A stretch of DNA of 43,424 nucleotides from CAG-217 sp963642245 (GTDB lineage Bacteria; Bacillota; Clostridia; Oscillospirales; Acutalibacteraceae). Under the pieces are notes generated by a model that was given only the letters and a program-made list of their open reading frames with translations, made no database searches and had not been told where the DNA came from. The translations under genes were made by a program, and so were the position numbers. The stretch covers positions 1 through 43,424 of the forward strand of contig CAVIFY010000014.1 of NCBI GenBank assembly GCA_963642245.1, given 5' to 3'. Positions 25,541 through 33,385 of this stretch are shown here, piece after piece (the stretch's first letter is position 1; each line of letters begins with the position of its first letter).

Positions 25541-25581
25541 CGCCCTTTCCGTTTGCTTTATTATAACAAACAAAAAGGGCG
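25541..25581. promoter_or_regulatory. Palindromic operator candidate over the SDR promoter
   Basis: Two 15-base arms match at 13 of 15 positions around an 11-base centre: 25541-25555 and 25567-25581. The minus-strand -10 TATAAT of the SDR gene (25565-25560) sits in the centre. The left-arm 13-mer CCCTTTCCGTTTG recurs at 26688-26700 beside the promoter of the TetR operon. A binding site for the adjacent TetR regulator fits; a terminator hairpin is the alternative. Confidence 0.6.
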
Positions 25582-25609
25582 CCGAGAACGACACATAAAG
25601 GCAAAGTGT

Positions 25610-26134
25610 TCAGACTTTGCCCTGATTTTCCAGCACGGACTTCAAATACGCAAAGGCGGATCCCAGCTGTGGCACATCCACCCGGTCCGGGTGGGAGAGC
25701 CAATAGGTGTAGCACCCCAGCACCGCACTGGCAAAGATCTCCAGCTCCAGCTCCAAATTGGGGCGGAACTTAGAATAATGCGACCGGGCGTGGGCGATGA
25801 TCGCCGCCTTGAACCCAGCAAGAAAGCGGGCGTTGGGCTGCGCCACCAAAAAGGCATAAAAGCCACGGCGGTGCTGCCGGATATAGTCCATTGTACGATA
25901 AAATGCAGCGGTGCTCTCCGGCCCGTACAGCCCTGCCGACGCTGCTGTTATACCGGCGATCAGCTCCTGTTCCACCGCCTGCTGTACTGCGTCCAGATCC
26001 GTATAATAAAGATAAAATGTGGTGCGGGCAATGGGAATTTGGCGACACAGTTCACGCACCGTCAACCGCTGCCCTGTCCCACCGGCATACAGCTCCACAA
26101 AAGTGCGGCGGATCAGTTCTTCCGTATCCCACAT
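25610..26134 (-). CDS. TetR/AcrR-family transcriptional regulator
   Basis: The 174-residue protein has an N-terminal helix-turn-helix of TetR type (LTVRELCRQIPIARTTFYLYYTD, residues about 24-46 in this frame) and a helical ligand-binding C-terminal domain. Start ATG 26134 is preferred because GGAGG is 5 bases upstream; a GTG six bases earlier is possible. It is directly downstream of the membrane protein gene (10 bases) and upstream of the SDR-hydrolase pair, so it is a natural candidate to control both. Confidence 0.85.
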   Translation of the reverse strand: MWDTEELIRRTFVELYAGGTGQRLTVRELCRQIPIARTTFYLYYTDLDAVQQAVEQELIAGITAASAGLYGPESTAAFYRTMDYIRQHRRGFYAFLVAQPNARFLAGFKAAIIAHARSHYSKFRPNLELELEIFASAVLGCYTYWLSHPDRVDVPQLGSAFAYLKSVLENQGKV

Positions 26135-26143
26135 AGGCACCTC

Positions 26144-26677
26144 CTACTTCTTAAACACGCTGCGCAGGCGCTTTTCGATCTTGCGGGCGTACAGCAGCTC
26201 TGCCACCCCCAGCAGCCGTTCGTAAAGAAAAAACAGCAAATTCATTGCCAGCCAAAAGCCCACCAGGAGCCACTTGTTGCCGCTGACGGCGTCCATAGGC
26301 ACGGCAAACACATACACCAGCAGCAAATTCACTGCCGCCAGCGCCGCGTTAAACAGCAAACACTCGGCGGCCAGCGCCAACGCCCGGGGCCGCAGCCGCC
26401 CGATCCACTGGCGCACAATGGTATAATAGCCGAAAAAGAGCACATACATCAGCATACACTCCTTGTCCGGCACCAAAAAGAAGCTGAGCAGCGCCGTAGA
26501 CACATAGGTGACCCACGCTGTGCCGTAACCAAAGGTACGCACCAGCACCACCATCAGCACCCCGGTAAGCATAGGGCACACATAGGCCAGCACCGTCACC
26601 ACGCCGCCGAAAAACAGCAGCAGCACGCTCAGCGCCGTACAAATGCCGCTCATCGCCACCTTAGCCGCAGGGCGCAT
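26144..26677 (-). CDS. Conserved integral membrane protein of unknown function
   Basis: The 177-residue protein starts at ATG 26677, 7 bases after GGAGG. It has about five hydrophobic helices and a conserved-looking FFLVPDKECMLMYVLFFGYY segment (residues 66-85) that I recall in clostridial membrane proteins resembling ECF-type substrate-binding components; the family assignment is weak. A basic C-terminal tail follows (ARKIEKRLRSVFKK). The gene has its own promoter (26706-26734) diverging from the lipoprotein promoter and is followed by the TetR gene. Confidence 0.82.
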   Translation of the reverse strand: MRPAAKVAMSGICTALSVLLLFFGGVVTVLAYVCPMLTGVLMVVLVRTFGYGTAWVTYVSTALLSFFLVPDKECMLMYVLFFGYYTIVRQWIGRLRPRALALAAECLLFNAALAAVNLLLVYVFAVPMDAVSGNKWLLVGFWLAMNLLFFLYERLLGVAELLYARKIEKRLRSVFKK

Positions 26678-26705
26678 ACGCCCACCTCCCTTTCCGTTTG
26701 TGCTT

Positions 26706-26734
26706 ATTATAATCCATTTGCCTAAATCTGTAAA
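26706..26734 (-). promoter_or_regulatory. Promoter of the membrane protein-TetR operon
   Basis: Minus-strand TTTACA (26734-26729) and TATAAT (26711-26706) are 17 bases apart. The 13-base element CAAACGGAAAGGG follows five bases after the -10 (26700-26688), the same placement as in the SDR promoter. Confidence 0.7.
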
Positions 26735-26780
26735 GATTATGAATAAGCGGTAAACATTTGGCAACTTGCAGCCGTAGCTA

Positions 26781-26809
26781 TTGCCTTTTATGTATAAAAA
26801 GATTATAAT
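26781..26809 (+). promoter_or_regulatory. Promoter of the lipoprotein gene
   Basis: TTGCCT (26781-26786) and TATAAT (26804-26809) are 17 bases apart, about 45 bases ahead of the TTG start. Confidence 0.7.
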
Positions 26810-26854
26810 ATAGAAGATATTACGGTGCAGAGCACCAAAAGGAGCGTGTTCCCT

Positions 26855-27817
26855 TTGAAAAAGAGTATTGCATTGATCGTGGCGCTGAGCGTACTGGTCT
26901 GCGGCGTCTTTGCAGCCTGCTCTTCCAAAAAGACGGACGGACAGGACACCACCGCCGACACCACCCAAGCCGGTTTGGCCAATGCAGACACGGAGTTCGG
27001 CACAGAGGTCAATAAAGACGGCAAAGAAGTGGATGTGGTCTACGAAAAGGACAAAAAGGGCAAGACCGTGGCCTATGAGATCGACAAAAACGGCGAGAAG
27101 GTAACGGACAAGAACGGCAAGGAAGTCACCGTTCCCATCAAAGAGACCACCACCAAAAAGGGCGATACCACTACGAAGAAGAACAGCAGCGGCAAGGGTG
27201 AGACCCCCACCAACGGGCCCACTACGCCCCAAACCACAGACAATAAGGGCGAGACCACCGATAAAGAGCTGACCACCATTGAGGCGTCTAAGGACAAGGT
27301 GCCCTCCACCGGTGACAGCGGCAAAAAAGTAATCTTCTCCCAGCAGGACCTGGAGCGCATTGCAGCCATGCTGGAGGTGCCCGGCCTGTACAAGTTCAGC
27401 TATGAGAACAAGGACGGCGTCAGTGCCGAAATGGCTACCCATGTGGCTGTTTGGATGGCTGCCCGGGAGGACATCAAAGGCACCAGCTTCCCCTCCGGCA
27501 CCATTGTGCTGGACCTGTTCAAATATTATGGTCAAACGGTGGTGAACTTTAAGAGCAACTGCAACGCGGCGGCCAAAAAAGAGAACGCCCCCATCAGTTA
27601 CAGCAATAAGGACAGCGTGTTCACCATCACCAGGGGTGAGGATAAACAGCAGTCCGTAAAGATCAACCGGGTAGAGTCCCTGGGCAACAACAACTACTAC
27701 AAGGTCACCGCCTCCGTCAGCGGCGTAAAGAGCTGCAAAAAGGTGGTCGCCATTGTACAGAAGAACCGCCTGGATACAGACCTGGGCTTCTCCGTCAAGG
27801 CGCTGAAGTGGTCTTAA
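26855..27817 (+). CDS. Thr/Lys-rich lipoprotein of unknown function
   Basis: The 320-residue protein begins with a lipoprotein signal (MKKSIALIVALSVLVCGVF region) and a lipobox ending at C22, so it should be anchored outside the membrane. Residues about 23-150 are a low-complexity linker rich in Lys, Thr, Asp and Gly, with KDGKEVDVV and KNGEKVTDKNGKEVT repeats. The C-terminal ~170 residues form a compact domain that I do not recognise. The start is TTG 26855 with GGAG 10 bases upstream; the ORF extends 10 codons further but without a better site. It is a single-gene unit ended by a terminator. Confidence 0.82.
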   Translation: MKKSIALIVALSVLVCGVFAACSSKKTDGQDTTADTTQAGLANADTEFGTEVNKDGKEVDVVYEKDKKGKTVAYEIDKNGEKVTDKNGKEVTVPIKETTTKKGDTTTKKNSSGKGETPTNGPTTPQTTDNKGETTDKELTTIEASKDKVPSTGDSGKKVIFSQQDLERIAAMLEVPGLYKFSYENKDGVSAEMATHVAVWMAAREDIKGTSFPSGTIVLDLFKYYGQTVVNFKSNCNAAAKKENAPISYSNKDSVFTITRGEDKQQSVKINRVESLGNNNYYKVTASVSGVKSCKKVVAIVQKNRLDTDLGFSVKALKWS

Positions 27818-27840
27818 ATCCATAAATAGTTAATAGAAAA

Positions 27841-27871
27841 GCGCACAGGTGAAAACCTGTGCGCTTTTTTT
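27841..27871 (+). terminator. Bidirectional terminator, lipoprotein and rpiB
   Basis: A 9-bp GC-rich stem (GCGCACAGG / CCTGTGCGC, 6-base loop) at 27841-27864 is followed by seven T; A4 precedes it, serving the opposite operon ending at 27883. Confidence 0.9.
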
Positions 27872-27882
27872 ATGCTCTCTAC

Positions 27883-28335
27883 TCAGTAGAGTTTCTTGCC
27901 CGCCTCAATGTCCATAATTTGGTCAATACGGGTCTGGTGGCGGCCGCCCTCAAAGGGGGTGGTCAGGAACACCTGCACCAGCTCCAGTGCCAGCCCGGCG
28001 CCCACCACACGGTCACCCATACACAGCACATTGGCGTCATTATGGGCGCGGGTGTACTTGGCGCTGAAATAGTCGGAGCAGCAGGCGGCGCGAATGCCCT
28101 TGACTTTGTTGGCAGCCATAGAGATACCAATGCCGGTACCGCAGCACAAAATGGCCTTTTCGCAAGTACCGTCTACCACCAAATCACAAGCCTTTTGGGC
28201 GCTGATGGCGTAGTCGTAGCGTTCCGGGGAATAGCAGCCCACATCTTCTACTTCATAGCCCTGCTCCAGCAGCACCTTTTTGATCTCCTCTTTCAGCGGG
28301 AAGCCCGCATGATCGGAACCCATTGCAATCTTCAT
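27883..28335 (-). CDS. rpiB: Ribose-5-phosphate isomerase B
   Basis: The 150-residue RpiB/LacAB-type protein has the GSDHAGFPLK start, the ILCCGTGIGISMAANK active-site loop with the catalytic Cys, and the HNDANVLCMG segment. It interconverts ribulose-5- and ribose-5-phosphate in the pentose phosphate pathway. It is the last gene of the fhs-tsaE-tsaB-rpiB operon, two bases after the tsaB stop. Confidence 0.93.
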   Translation of the reverse strand: MKIAMGSDHAGFPLKEEIKKVLLEQGYEVEDVGCYSPERYDYAISAQKACDLVVDGTCEKAILCCGTGIGISMAANKVKGIRAACCSDYFSAKYTRAHNDANVLCMGDRVVGAGLALELVQVFLTTPFEGGRHQTRIDQIMDIEAGKKLY

Positions 28336-28337
28336 TG

Positions 28338-29006
28338 TTATTCTCCTTTTTTTAATTTTAACTGCCGTTCCGCCTGGCTGAGCCGCAAATATACAGGCAT
28401 CAGCGCAGCGGCGGGCATGGTTTTCTGTTTTTGGGCGGCCAGGGCCACGCCGGGCCCGGTCACATACTGCCGCTCCGGCGGGGCTACCTCCCCTGCCGGG
28501 AACAAGGGCGCAAACAGCCGGGCGCCGTCACCGGCCAGGATCACCCGATCATAGGCGGCCAATTCTCCGGCCAACGCAGCGCCGTCCACAGCCCGGTCCG
28601 GGCAAAGGCGCTCCACCTTGCCGTCCTGCACACGGAAAAGGGCGTTATAGAACTGCCCGCGGCGGGCGTCCATCACCACGCAGATCACTGCGTTCTCCTC
28701 CGGGAACTGGTACGCCACCGCTTCCAGAGCAGACACGGCAATACAGGGAATATCCCGGTCAAAAGCAAGGCCTTTCACGGTAGCCACCCCGATCCGCACC
28801 CCGGTAAAGGAACCGGGACCGGCAGTGACGGCAATGGCGTCCAGGTCTGCCACCGGGGTATCCCCCAGCACCCGCCGGATCATAGGCAGCAGGGTCTCGC
28901 TGTGGGTCAGGCCGTTATGGAGGAAGTCGCTGCGCACCACAGTGCCGTCCCCATTGCAAAGGGCCGCGGCTGCCGTTACAGATGACGCATCTACCGCAAG
29001 GATCAT
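28338..29006 (-). CDS. tsaB: tRNA threonylcarbamoyladenosine component TsaB
   Basis: The 222-residue protein has the TsaB start (ILAVDASSVTAAAAL) and the PGSFTGVRIGVATVKGLAF segment typical of the family, an inactive paralogue of TsaD. With TsaD and TsaE it transfers the threonylcarbamoyl group to A37 of ANN-decoding tRNAs. Its ATG overlaps the tsaE stop (ATGA), so the two partners are translationally coupled. TsaD and TsaC are not in the window. Confidence 0.95.
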   Translation of the reverse strand: MILAVDASSVTAAAALCNGDGTVVRSDFLHNGLTHSETLLPMIRRVLGDTPVADLDAIAVTAGPGSFTGVRIGVATVKGLAFDRDIPCIAVSALEAVAYQFPEENAVICVVMDARRGQFYNALFRVQDGKVERLCPDRAVDGAALAGELAAYDRVILAGDGARLFAPLFPAGEVAPPERQYVTGPGVALAAQKQKTMPAAALMPVYLRLSQAERQLKLKKGE

Positions 29007-29437
29007 ACTTTCTCCTCCTCTTTGTTATAGATCTCAATGGTGCGGTCCTGCTCCCCGGTTTTGGTGATCTCCACCATCAGGGTATCCGGCGGCAGCGCGC
29101 CGTACACATTTTCGCTCCATTCGATAGCCAGGTAGGCGCCGGTGTCCAAATAATCAAAGAACCCGGTGGAATACAGATCGTCCCAGCTGTCTACCCGGTA
29201 CATATCAAAATGGTGCAGGGTCACATTCCCCTGCCGATAGGTATTGCAAATGGCAAAGGTGGGCGAGGTCACATCTACCGTCAGCCCCAGCCCTTTGGCA
29301 AGCCCGGCGGTAAAGGCAGTCTTGCCCGCCCCCAGGTCGCCCAAATAGGCGATCACCGAGCCGGTTGGCAAGGTCTTTGCCAGATCGGCAGCAATACGCA
29401 CCGTATCTTCATAACTGTGGGAATGAAATACCTGCAT
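29003..29437 (-). CDS. tsaE: tRNA threonylcarbamoyladenosine ATPase TsaE
   Basis: The 144-residue protein is a small P-loop ATPase with Walker A GDLGAGKT at about residues 33-40, followed by the family's SPTFAICNTY and HHFDMYRVDSWDDL segments. It drives the turnover of the TsaBDE complex. Its ATG shares one base with the stop of fhs (TGATG), so it is translated by coupling. Complete and of normal length. Confidence 0.95.
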   Translation of the reverse strand: MQVFHSHSYEDTVRIAADLAKTLPTGSVIAYLGDLGAGKTAFTAGLAKGLGLTVDVTSPTFAICNTYRQGNVTLHHFDMYRVDSWDDLYSTGFFDYLDTGAYLAIEWSENVYGALPPDTLMVEITKTGEQDRTIEIYNKEEEKV

Positions 29438-31104
29438 CAGAACAGCCCCACGGTGTTGCCCTGATCGTCCACATCAATGCGATAGGCCGCCGGTGATTTG
29501 GACAGGCCGGGCATAATCATTACATTGCCGGTCTGGCACACCAGGAACCCGGCACCGGCAGACAGACTGGCGCTGCTGACGGTAATGCGAAAGCCGGTGG
29601 GCCGCCCCAGCTTTGTGGGGTCGTCAGACAGGCTGTACTGGGTCTTTGCCATACACACCGGGAGTTTGTCTGCCCCCAGGGCAATAAAGCCGTCAATGGC
29701 CTTTTTAGCTGCCTTGGTATAGTCCACACCGTCGGCGCCGTAGACCTCTTTGGCGATCTTCTCGATCTTCTCATACACCGGCAGATCCAGGTCATACAGG
29801 GTATGGAAGTGATTTTCCTTTTCACAGGCGGCAGCCACTTTCTCCGCCAACTCCACGCTGCCGGCACCACCCTCTGCAAAGCACTTGGTCACGGCAAAAT
29901 CCGCACCTGCCGCCTTGCAGATCTGCTCTACATAGTCGATCTCCGCCCGGGTGTCCGCATAGAAGTGGTTGATAGCCACCACCACCGGCACACCGAATTT
30001 CTTTAAGTTCTCAATATGGGCCAGCAGGTTGACGGAACCGGCGCGCAGGGCGTCCATATTCTCTTCTTTCAGCTGATCTTTAGGCACGCCACCGTTATAC
30101 TTCATAGACCGCACGGTAGACACCAGCACCACGCAGGCGGGGGTCAGTCCCGCATAGCGGCACTTAATGTCAAAGAACTTCTCCGCCCCCAGGTCGGAGC
30201 CAAAGCCCGCCTCGGTAATGGCGTAGTCGCCCAGCTTCAACGCGGTTTTGGTGGCCCGCACGGAGTTGCAGCCGTGGGCAATATTGGCAAAGGGGCCGCC
30301 GTGCATAATGGCAGGTGTATTCTCCAAGGTCTGCACCAAATTAGGCTTAATCGCGTCTTTCAGCAGCACGGTCATGGCGCCGTTTGCCTGAATATCCCGG
30401 GCATACACCGGCGCACCGTCATAGGTATAGGCTACCAAAATATCGCCCAGCCGCTTTTTCAGATCTTGCAGATCCTCGGCAAGGCAAAGGATCGCCATCA
30501 CCTCGCTGGCAACGGTAATGCAGAAGTGGTCCTCCCGGGGCACGCCGTTCAGGGTGCCGCCCAGGGAGCAGATAATATTGCGCAGGGCGCGGTCGTTCAT
30601 ATCCATACACCGCTTGACCTGCACACGGCGGGGGTCGATCCCCAGCACATTCCCCTGCTGAATATGATTATCCAGCAGCGCGCACATCAAATTGTTGGCA
30701 CTGGTAATGGCGTGCAGATCGCCGGTAAAGTGCAGGTTAATGTCCTCCATAGGCACCACCTGGCTGTAGCCGCCGCCGGCAGCGCCGCCCTTAATGCCAA
30801 ACACCGGCCCCAGAGACGGCTCTCGCAGTGCGATCACCGCATTCTTGCCCAGTTTGCACATTGCCTGGCCCAGGCCGATACTCACCGTGGTCTTGCCCTC
30901 ACCGGCAGGGGTGGGGTTCACCGCCGTCACCAGCACCAGCTTGCCGTCCGGCCGGTCTTGCAGCCGAGAAAGCAGGTCATCGGACAGTTTGGCCTTATAA
31001 TGGCCGTAGGGCTCCAGCTCCTCCGGCTGAATGCCCAGCCCGGCAGCCACATCCGTAATTCTCTTCATTTTTGCCTGTGCGGCGATCTCAATATCTGTCA
31101 GCAT
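29437..31104 (-). CDS. fhs: Formate-tetrahydrofolate ligase
   Basis: The 555-residue enzyme makes 10-formyltetrahydrofolate from formate, ATP and tetrahydrofolate. Features are the TPAGEGKTTVSIGLGQA P-loop, LREPSLGPVFGIKGGAAGGGY substrate segment and EAGFGSDLGAEKF. It starts at ATG 31104, chosen because GGAG is 7 bases before it; upstream in-frame ATGs at 31182 and 31110 lack that. It feeds purine synthesis and, in acetogens, the methyl branch of Wood-Ljungdahl; the rest of that pathway is not visible here. Leads an operon with tsaE, tsaB and rpiB. Confidence 0.95.
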   Translation of the reverse strand: MLTDIEIAAQAKMKRITDVAAGLGIQPEELEPYGHYKAKLSDDLLSRLQDRPDGKLVLVTAVNPTPAGEGKTTVSIGLGQAMCKLGKNAVIALREPSLGPVFGIKGGAAGGGYSQVVPMEDINLHFTGDLHAITSANNLMCALLDNHIQQGNVLGIDPRRVQVKRCMDMNDRALRNIICSLGGTLNGVPREDHFCITVASEVMAILCLAEDLQDLKKRLGDILVAYTYDGAPVYARDIQANGAMTVLLKDAIKPNLVQTLENTPAIMHGGPFANIAHGCNSVRATKTALKLGDYAITEAGFGSDLGAEKFFDIKCRYAGLTPACVVLVSTVRSMKYNGGVPKDQLKEENMDALRAGSVNLLAHIENLKKFGVPVVVAINHFYADTRAEIDYVEQICKAAGADFAVTKCFAEGGAGSVELAEKVAAACEKENHFHTLYDLDLPVYEKIEKIAKEVYGADGVDYTKAAKKAIDGFIALGADKLPVCMAKTQYSLSDDPTKLGRPTGFRITVSSASLSAGAGFLVCQTGNVMIMPGLSKSPAAYRIDVDDQGNTVGLF

Positions 31105-31153
31105 ATACATACTCCTGTACGCGCCGCAAAGGGCGCAGCATTTCTCGCCTGCT

Positions 31154-31182
31154 ATTATAACACAAGGCATAAAATATTCCAA
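31154..31182 (-). promoter_or_regulatory. Promoter of fhs-tsaE-tsaB-rpiB
   Basis: Minus-strand TTGGAA (31182-31177) and TATAAT (31159-31154) are separated by 17 bases. The leader to the ATG is about 45 bases and too short for a riboswitch. Confidence 0.72.
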
Positions 31183-31202
31183 GTAATAATTGCCCGCTTC
31201 TC

Positions 31203-31231
31203 TTGAATTCTGGCAAAAATCATAATATAAT
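31203..31231 (+). promoter_or_regulatory. Promoter of the RodA/FtsW gene
   Basis: TTGAAT (31203-31208) and TATAAT (31226-31231) are 17 bases apart; the GTG start at 31264 is preceded by GGAGG at about 31252. Confidence 0.72.
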
Positions 31232-31263
31232 AAAGACTACCCTGTAATGAGAGGAGGCAGATC

Positions 31264-32424
31264 GTGCACAGTCGGCAAAAACAATCGCCGCTGTTGGAAT
31301 TTTTTTCCGGTTTAGATTACATAACATTGCTGACCGCCATGGTCGGCTCCCTATACGGTTTGGCGCTGGTGTACAGCGCCACCCACTCCACCTTAAAGGA
31401 CGGCAAGATCATCAGCAGCGATGTGCGCTCTATGCTCCTGTCTGTGGCGCTGGGCGTGGTGATCTGCCTGCTGGTGTCCAATGTGAACTACGAGGCGGTA
31501 GCCAAGCTGTGGCCGGTGATCGCCGCCGGGTGCGTGGGTCTGATGATCTACACCTTCTTCTTTGGCATTGCGCCGGACGCCCGGCAGGACGCCCGCAGTT
31601 GGATCGACCTGAAGGTGCTGACCTTCCAGTCCTCTGAGCTGCTGAAAGTGGGCTTTATCATCTCTTTCTCTTACCATCTGGATATGGTGCGGGACAAGAT
31701 CAATAAAATACGCACTATCATTCCCCTGGTGATCCACGGTATGATCCCCATTGGACTGGTGCTGATGACCGGTGACGCCGGGTCTGCCCTGATCTTCCTG
31801 ATCATGTTTATCGGTATGCTGTTCTTTGCCCGTATCAACATCGGCTATTTCTTAGCCGGGTTCTGCGCGCTGATCGTAGGCTTTGTGGCCGCCTGGAAGT
31901 TGAAGCTGATCTCCGGCTTGCAGCGGGAGCGGATCATTGCTCTATTTTACCCGGAGCAGTACGAGAGCACCATGTACCAGCAGAATAACGGCAAGATCGC
32001 CATGGGCAACGGCGGGTTCTTCGGCCAGGGCTTCTTAAAGGGCGATATGACCCAAAGCGGCGCCGTACCGGAAAATCAGAACGATATGATCCTGTCCGTA
32101 GCCGGTGAGGAATTCGGCTTTATCGGTGCGCTGGCAGTGATCTTGATTTTAACGGTACTGATCCTGCGGGTGGGCCAAACCGGCCTGCGTGCCCGGGATA
32201 ACGGCGGCTACCTAATGTGCAGCGGCATTGCCGTAATGCTCTTTGCCCAAACCTTTGTCAACATCGGCATGGAACTGAGCCTGCTGCCCTGCATCGGCAT
32301 CACCCTGCCCCTGTTCTCCGCCGGCGGCTCCTCATCGCTGTGTATCTACCTGGCCCTGGGGATCGAGATGAGCGTGTACCGTTACAGCAAGTCCCAAACC
32401 GGCGCCATGTTCTATACCAAATAA
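31264..32424 (+). CDS. SEDS family cell-wall polymerase (RodA/FtsW type)
   Basis: The 386-residue polytopic protein has about ten membrane segments and the SEDS landmarks: SWIDLKVLTFQSSELLKVGFI, MTGDAGSALIFLIMFIGMLFFA, and NQNDMILSVAGEEFGFIGALAVI, ending in LPLFSAGGSSSLCIYLALGI. SEDS proteins polymerise glycan strands from lipid II with a partner PBP. RodA (elongation) seems more likely than FtsW, because it stands alone with no mur/fts cluster, but SpoVE is possible in a sporulating lineage. The start is GTG 31264. A terminator follows. Confidence 0.9.
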   Translation: MHSRQKQSPLLEFFSGLDYITLLTAMVGSLYGLALVYSATHSTLKDGKIISSDVRSMLLSVALGVVICLLVSNVNYEAVAKLWPVIAAGCVGLMIYTFFFGIAPDARQDARSWIDLKVLTFQSSELLKVGFIISFSYHLDMVRDKINKIRTIIPLVIHGMIPIGLVLMTGDAGSALIFLIMFIGMLFFARINIGYFLAGFCALIVGFVAAWKLKLISGLQRERIIALFYPEQYESTMYQQNNGKIAMGNGGFFGQGFLKGDMTQSGAVPENQNDMILSVAGEEFGFIGALAVILILTVLILRVGQTGLRARDNGGYLMCSGIAVMLFAQTFVNIGMELSLLPCIGITLPLFSAGGSSSLCIYLALGIEMSVYRYSKSQTGAMFYTK

Positions 32425-32444
32425 CCAACAGCAAAACGCAAAAA

Positions 32445-32477
32445 AGCGATCGGACAAAATCGTCCGGTCGCTCTTTT
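32445..32477 (+). terminator. Bidirectional terminator between rodA-like and DMT genes
   Basis: AGCGATCGGAC pairs with GTCCGGTCGCT (one T-G pair) at 32445-32472 and is flanked by a T5 run on the plus strand and A6 on the left, so it serves both converging genes. Confidence 0.87.
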
Positions 32478-32493
32478 TATTGTACTTTTTTAT

Positions 32494-33384
32494 TTATTGC
32501 TGCTTGCGGGCTTTCCCTTGAGAAAGAAACAATCCCGTGAGGGTCAGTGCCGTACCGGCAACCGACAGGGGCGTCATGGCCTCATGCAGCAGCAAGGCGG
32601 AGGCAACCACAGTGATCACCGGCACCAAATAAATGCAAACGCTGGTCTTTACCGCGCCCAACACCCGCACCGCAAAATTCCAAGACACAAAGCACAGCGC
32701 AGACGCACCAAGTCCCAGGAACAGCAAATTCAGCAGATTGGCAGGTTGGCCAAATCGAGTCATGTCCGGCTGGAAGTGAAAGAAAAACATGGCCGGCAGC
32801 ATAAAGAGAATACCATAGGCAAACACCCGCCGGGTCGTCAAGATTGTGGGATAGCCAAAAGCGGCGATCTTCTTGGTCAAAACAGAATACACGGCCCACA
32901 CCAGTGCCGCCAGCAAAGCCAGCAGATCGCCCAATGGGTTCAGCTGCAATCGACTACCGTTAAAGGCTACTAGGCATATTCCCGCCATAGCCACCGCAAA
33001 CCCAATATAGAAGCGCGCGTCCAGGCAGCCCTCCTCCCGCAAAAACACACGGCTCAACAGTGCGGTAAAAAGCGGAGCAACGGAGATGATCACGCCTACA
33101 TTGGACGCCATTGTGTAAGTAAGCGCAATATTCTCCAGCAAATAATACAGGCAAATGCCAGTCAATCCGGCCGCTGCAAACAGCAACTCCTGTGCACGAG
33201 TGGTGCCGCGCAACAGGCGCGGGCAAAATACCAACAGCGCCAAAAAGCCCAGTACAAAGCGGAACAGCAAGATCTCCACCGGCTGAAAAGAAGCCAGCAG
33301 CACTTTAGTGGAAATAAAAGTGGTGCCCCATATACCAATGGTCAGCAGTGCACATAGATAGCCAAAGCGGGAATTCTCTTTCAT
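32494..33384 (-). CDS. DMT/EamA-family transporter
   Basis: The 296-residue protein has ten hydrophobic helices in two EamA repeats (first from GYLCALLTIGIWGTTFISTK, second from GDLLALLAALVWAVYSVLTKK), the typical length and duplication of drug/metabolite exporters. Substrate unknown. Its ATG lies one base after the stop of the AraC regulator, so it is co-transcribed and probably its target. Confidence 0.9.
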   Translation of the reverse strand: MKENSRFGYLCALLTIGIWGTTFISTKVLLASFQPVEILLFRFVLGFLALLVFCPRLLRGTTRAQELLFAAAGLTGICLYYLLENIALTYTMASNVGVIISVAPLFTALLSRVFLREEGCLDARFYIGFAVAMAGICLVAFNGSRLQLNPLGDLLALLAALVWAVYSVLTKKIAAFGYPTILTTRRVFAYGILFMLPAMFFFHFQPDMTRFGQPANLLNLLFLGLGASALCFVSWNFAVRVLGAVKTSVCIYLVPVITVVASALLLHEAMTPLSVAGTALTLTGLFLSQGKARKQQ

Positions 33385-33385
33385 A

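Noticed and set aside
26678..27823. A long N-terminal extension of the membrane protein through the lipoprotein gene
   Set aside because: The extension is antisense to the lipoprotein gene, crosses both promoters, and GGAGG marks the internal ATG at 26677.
31105..31153. Riboswitch in the fhs leader
   Set aside because: The leader after the -10 is only about 45 bases and folds at most into one small GC stem.
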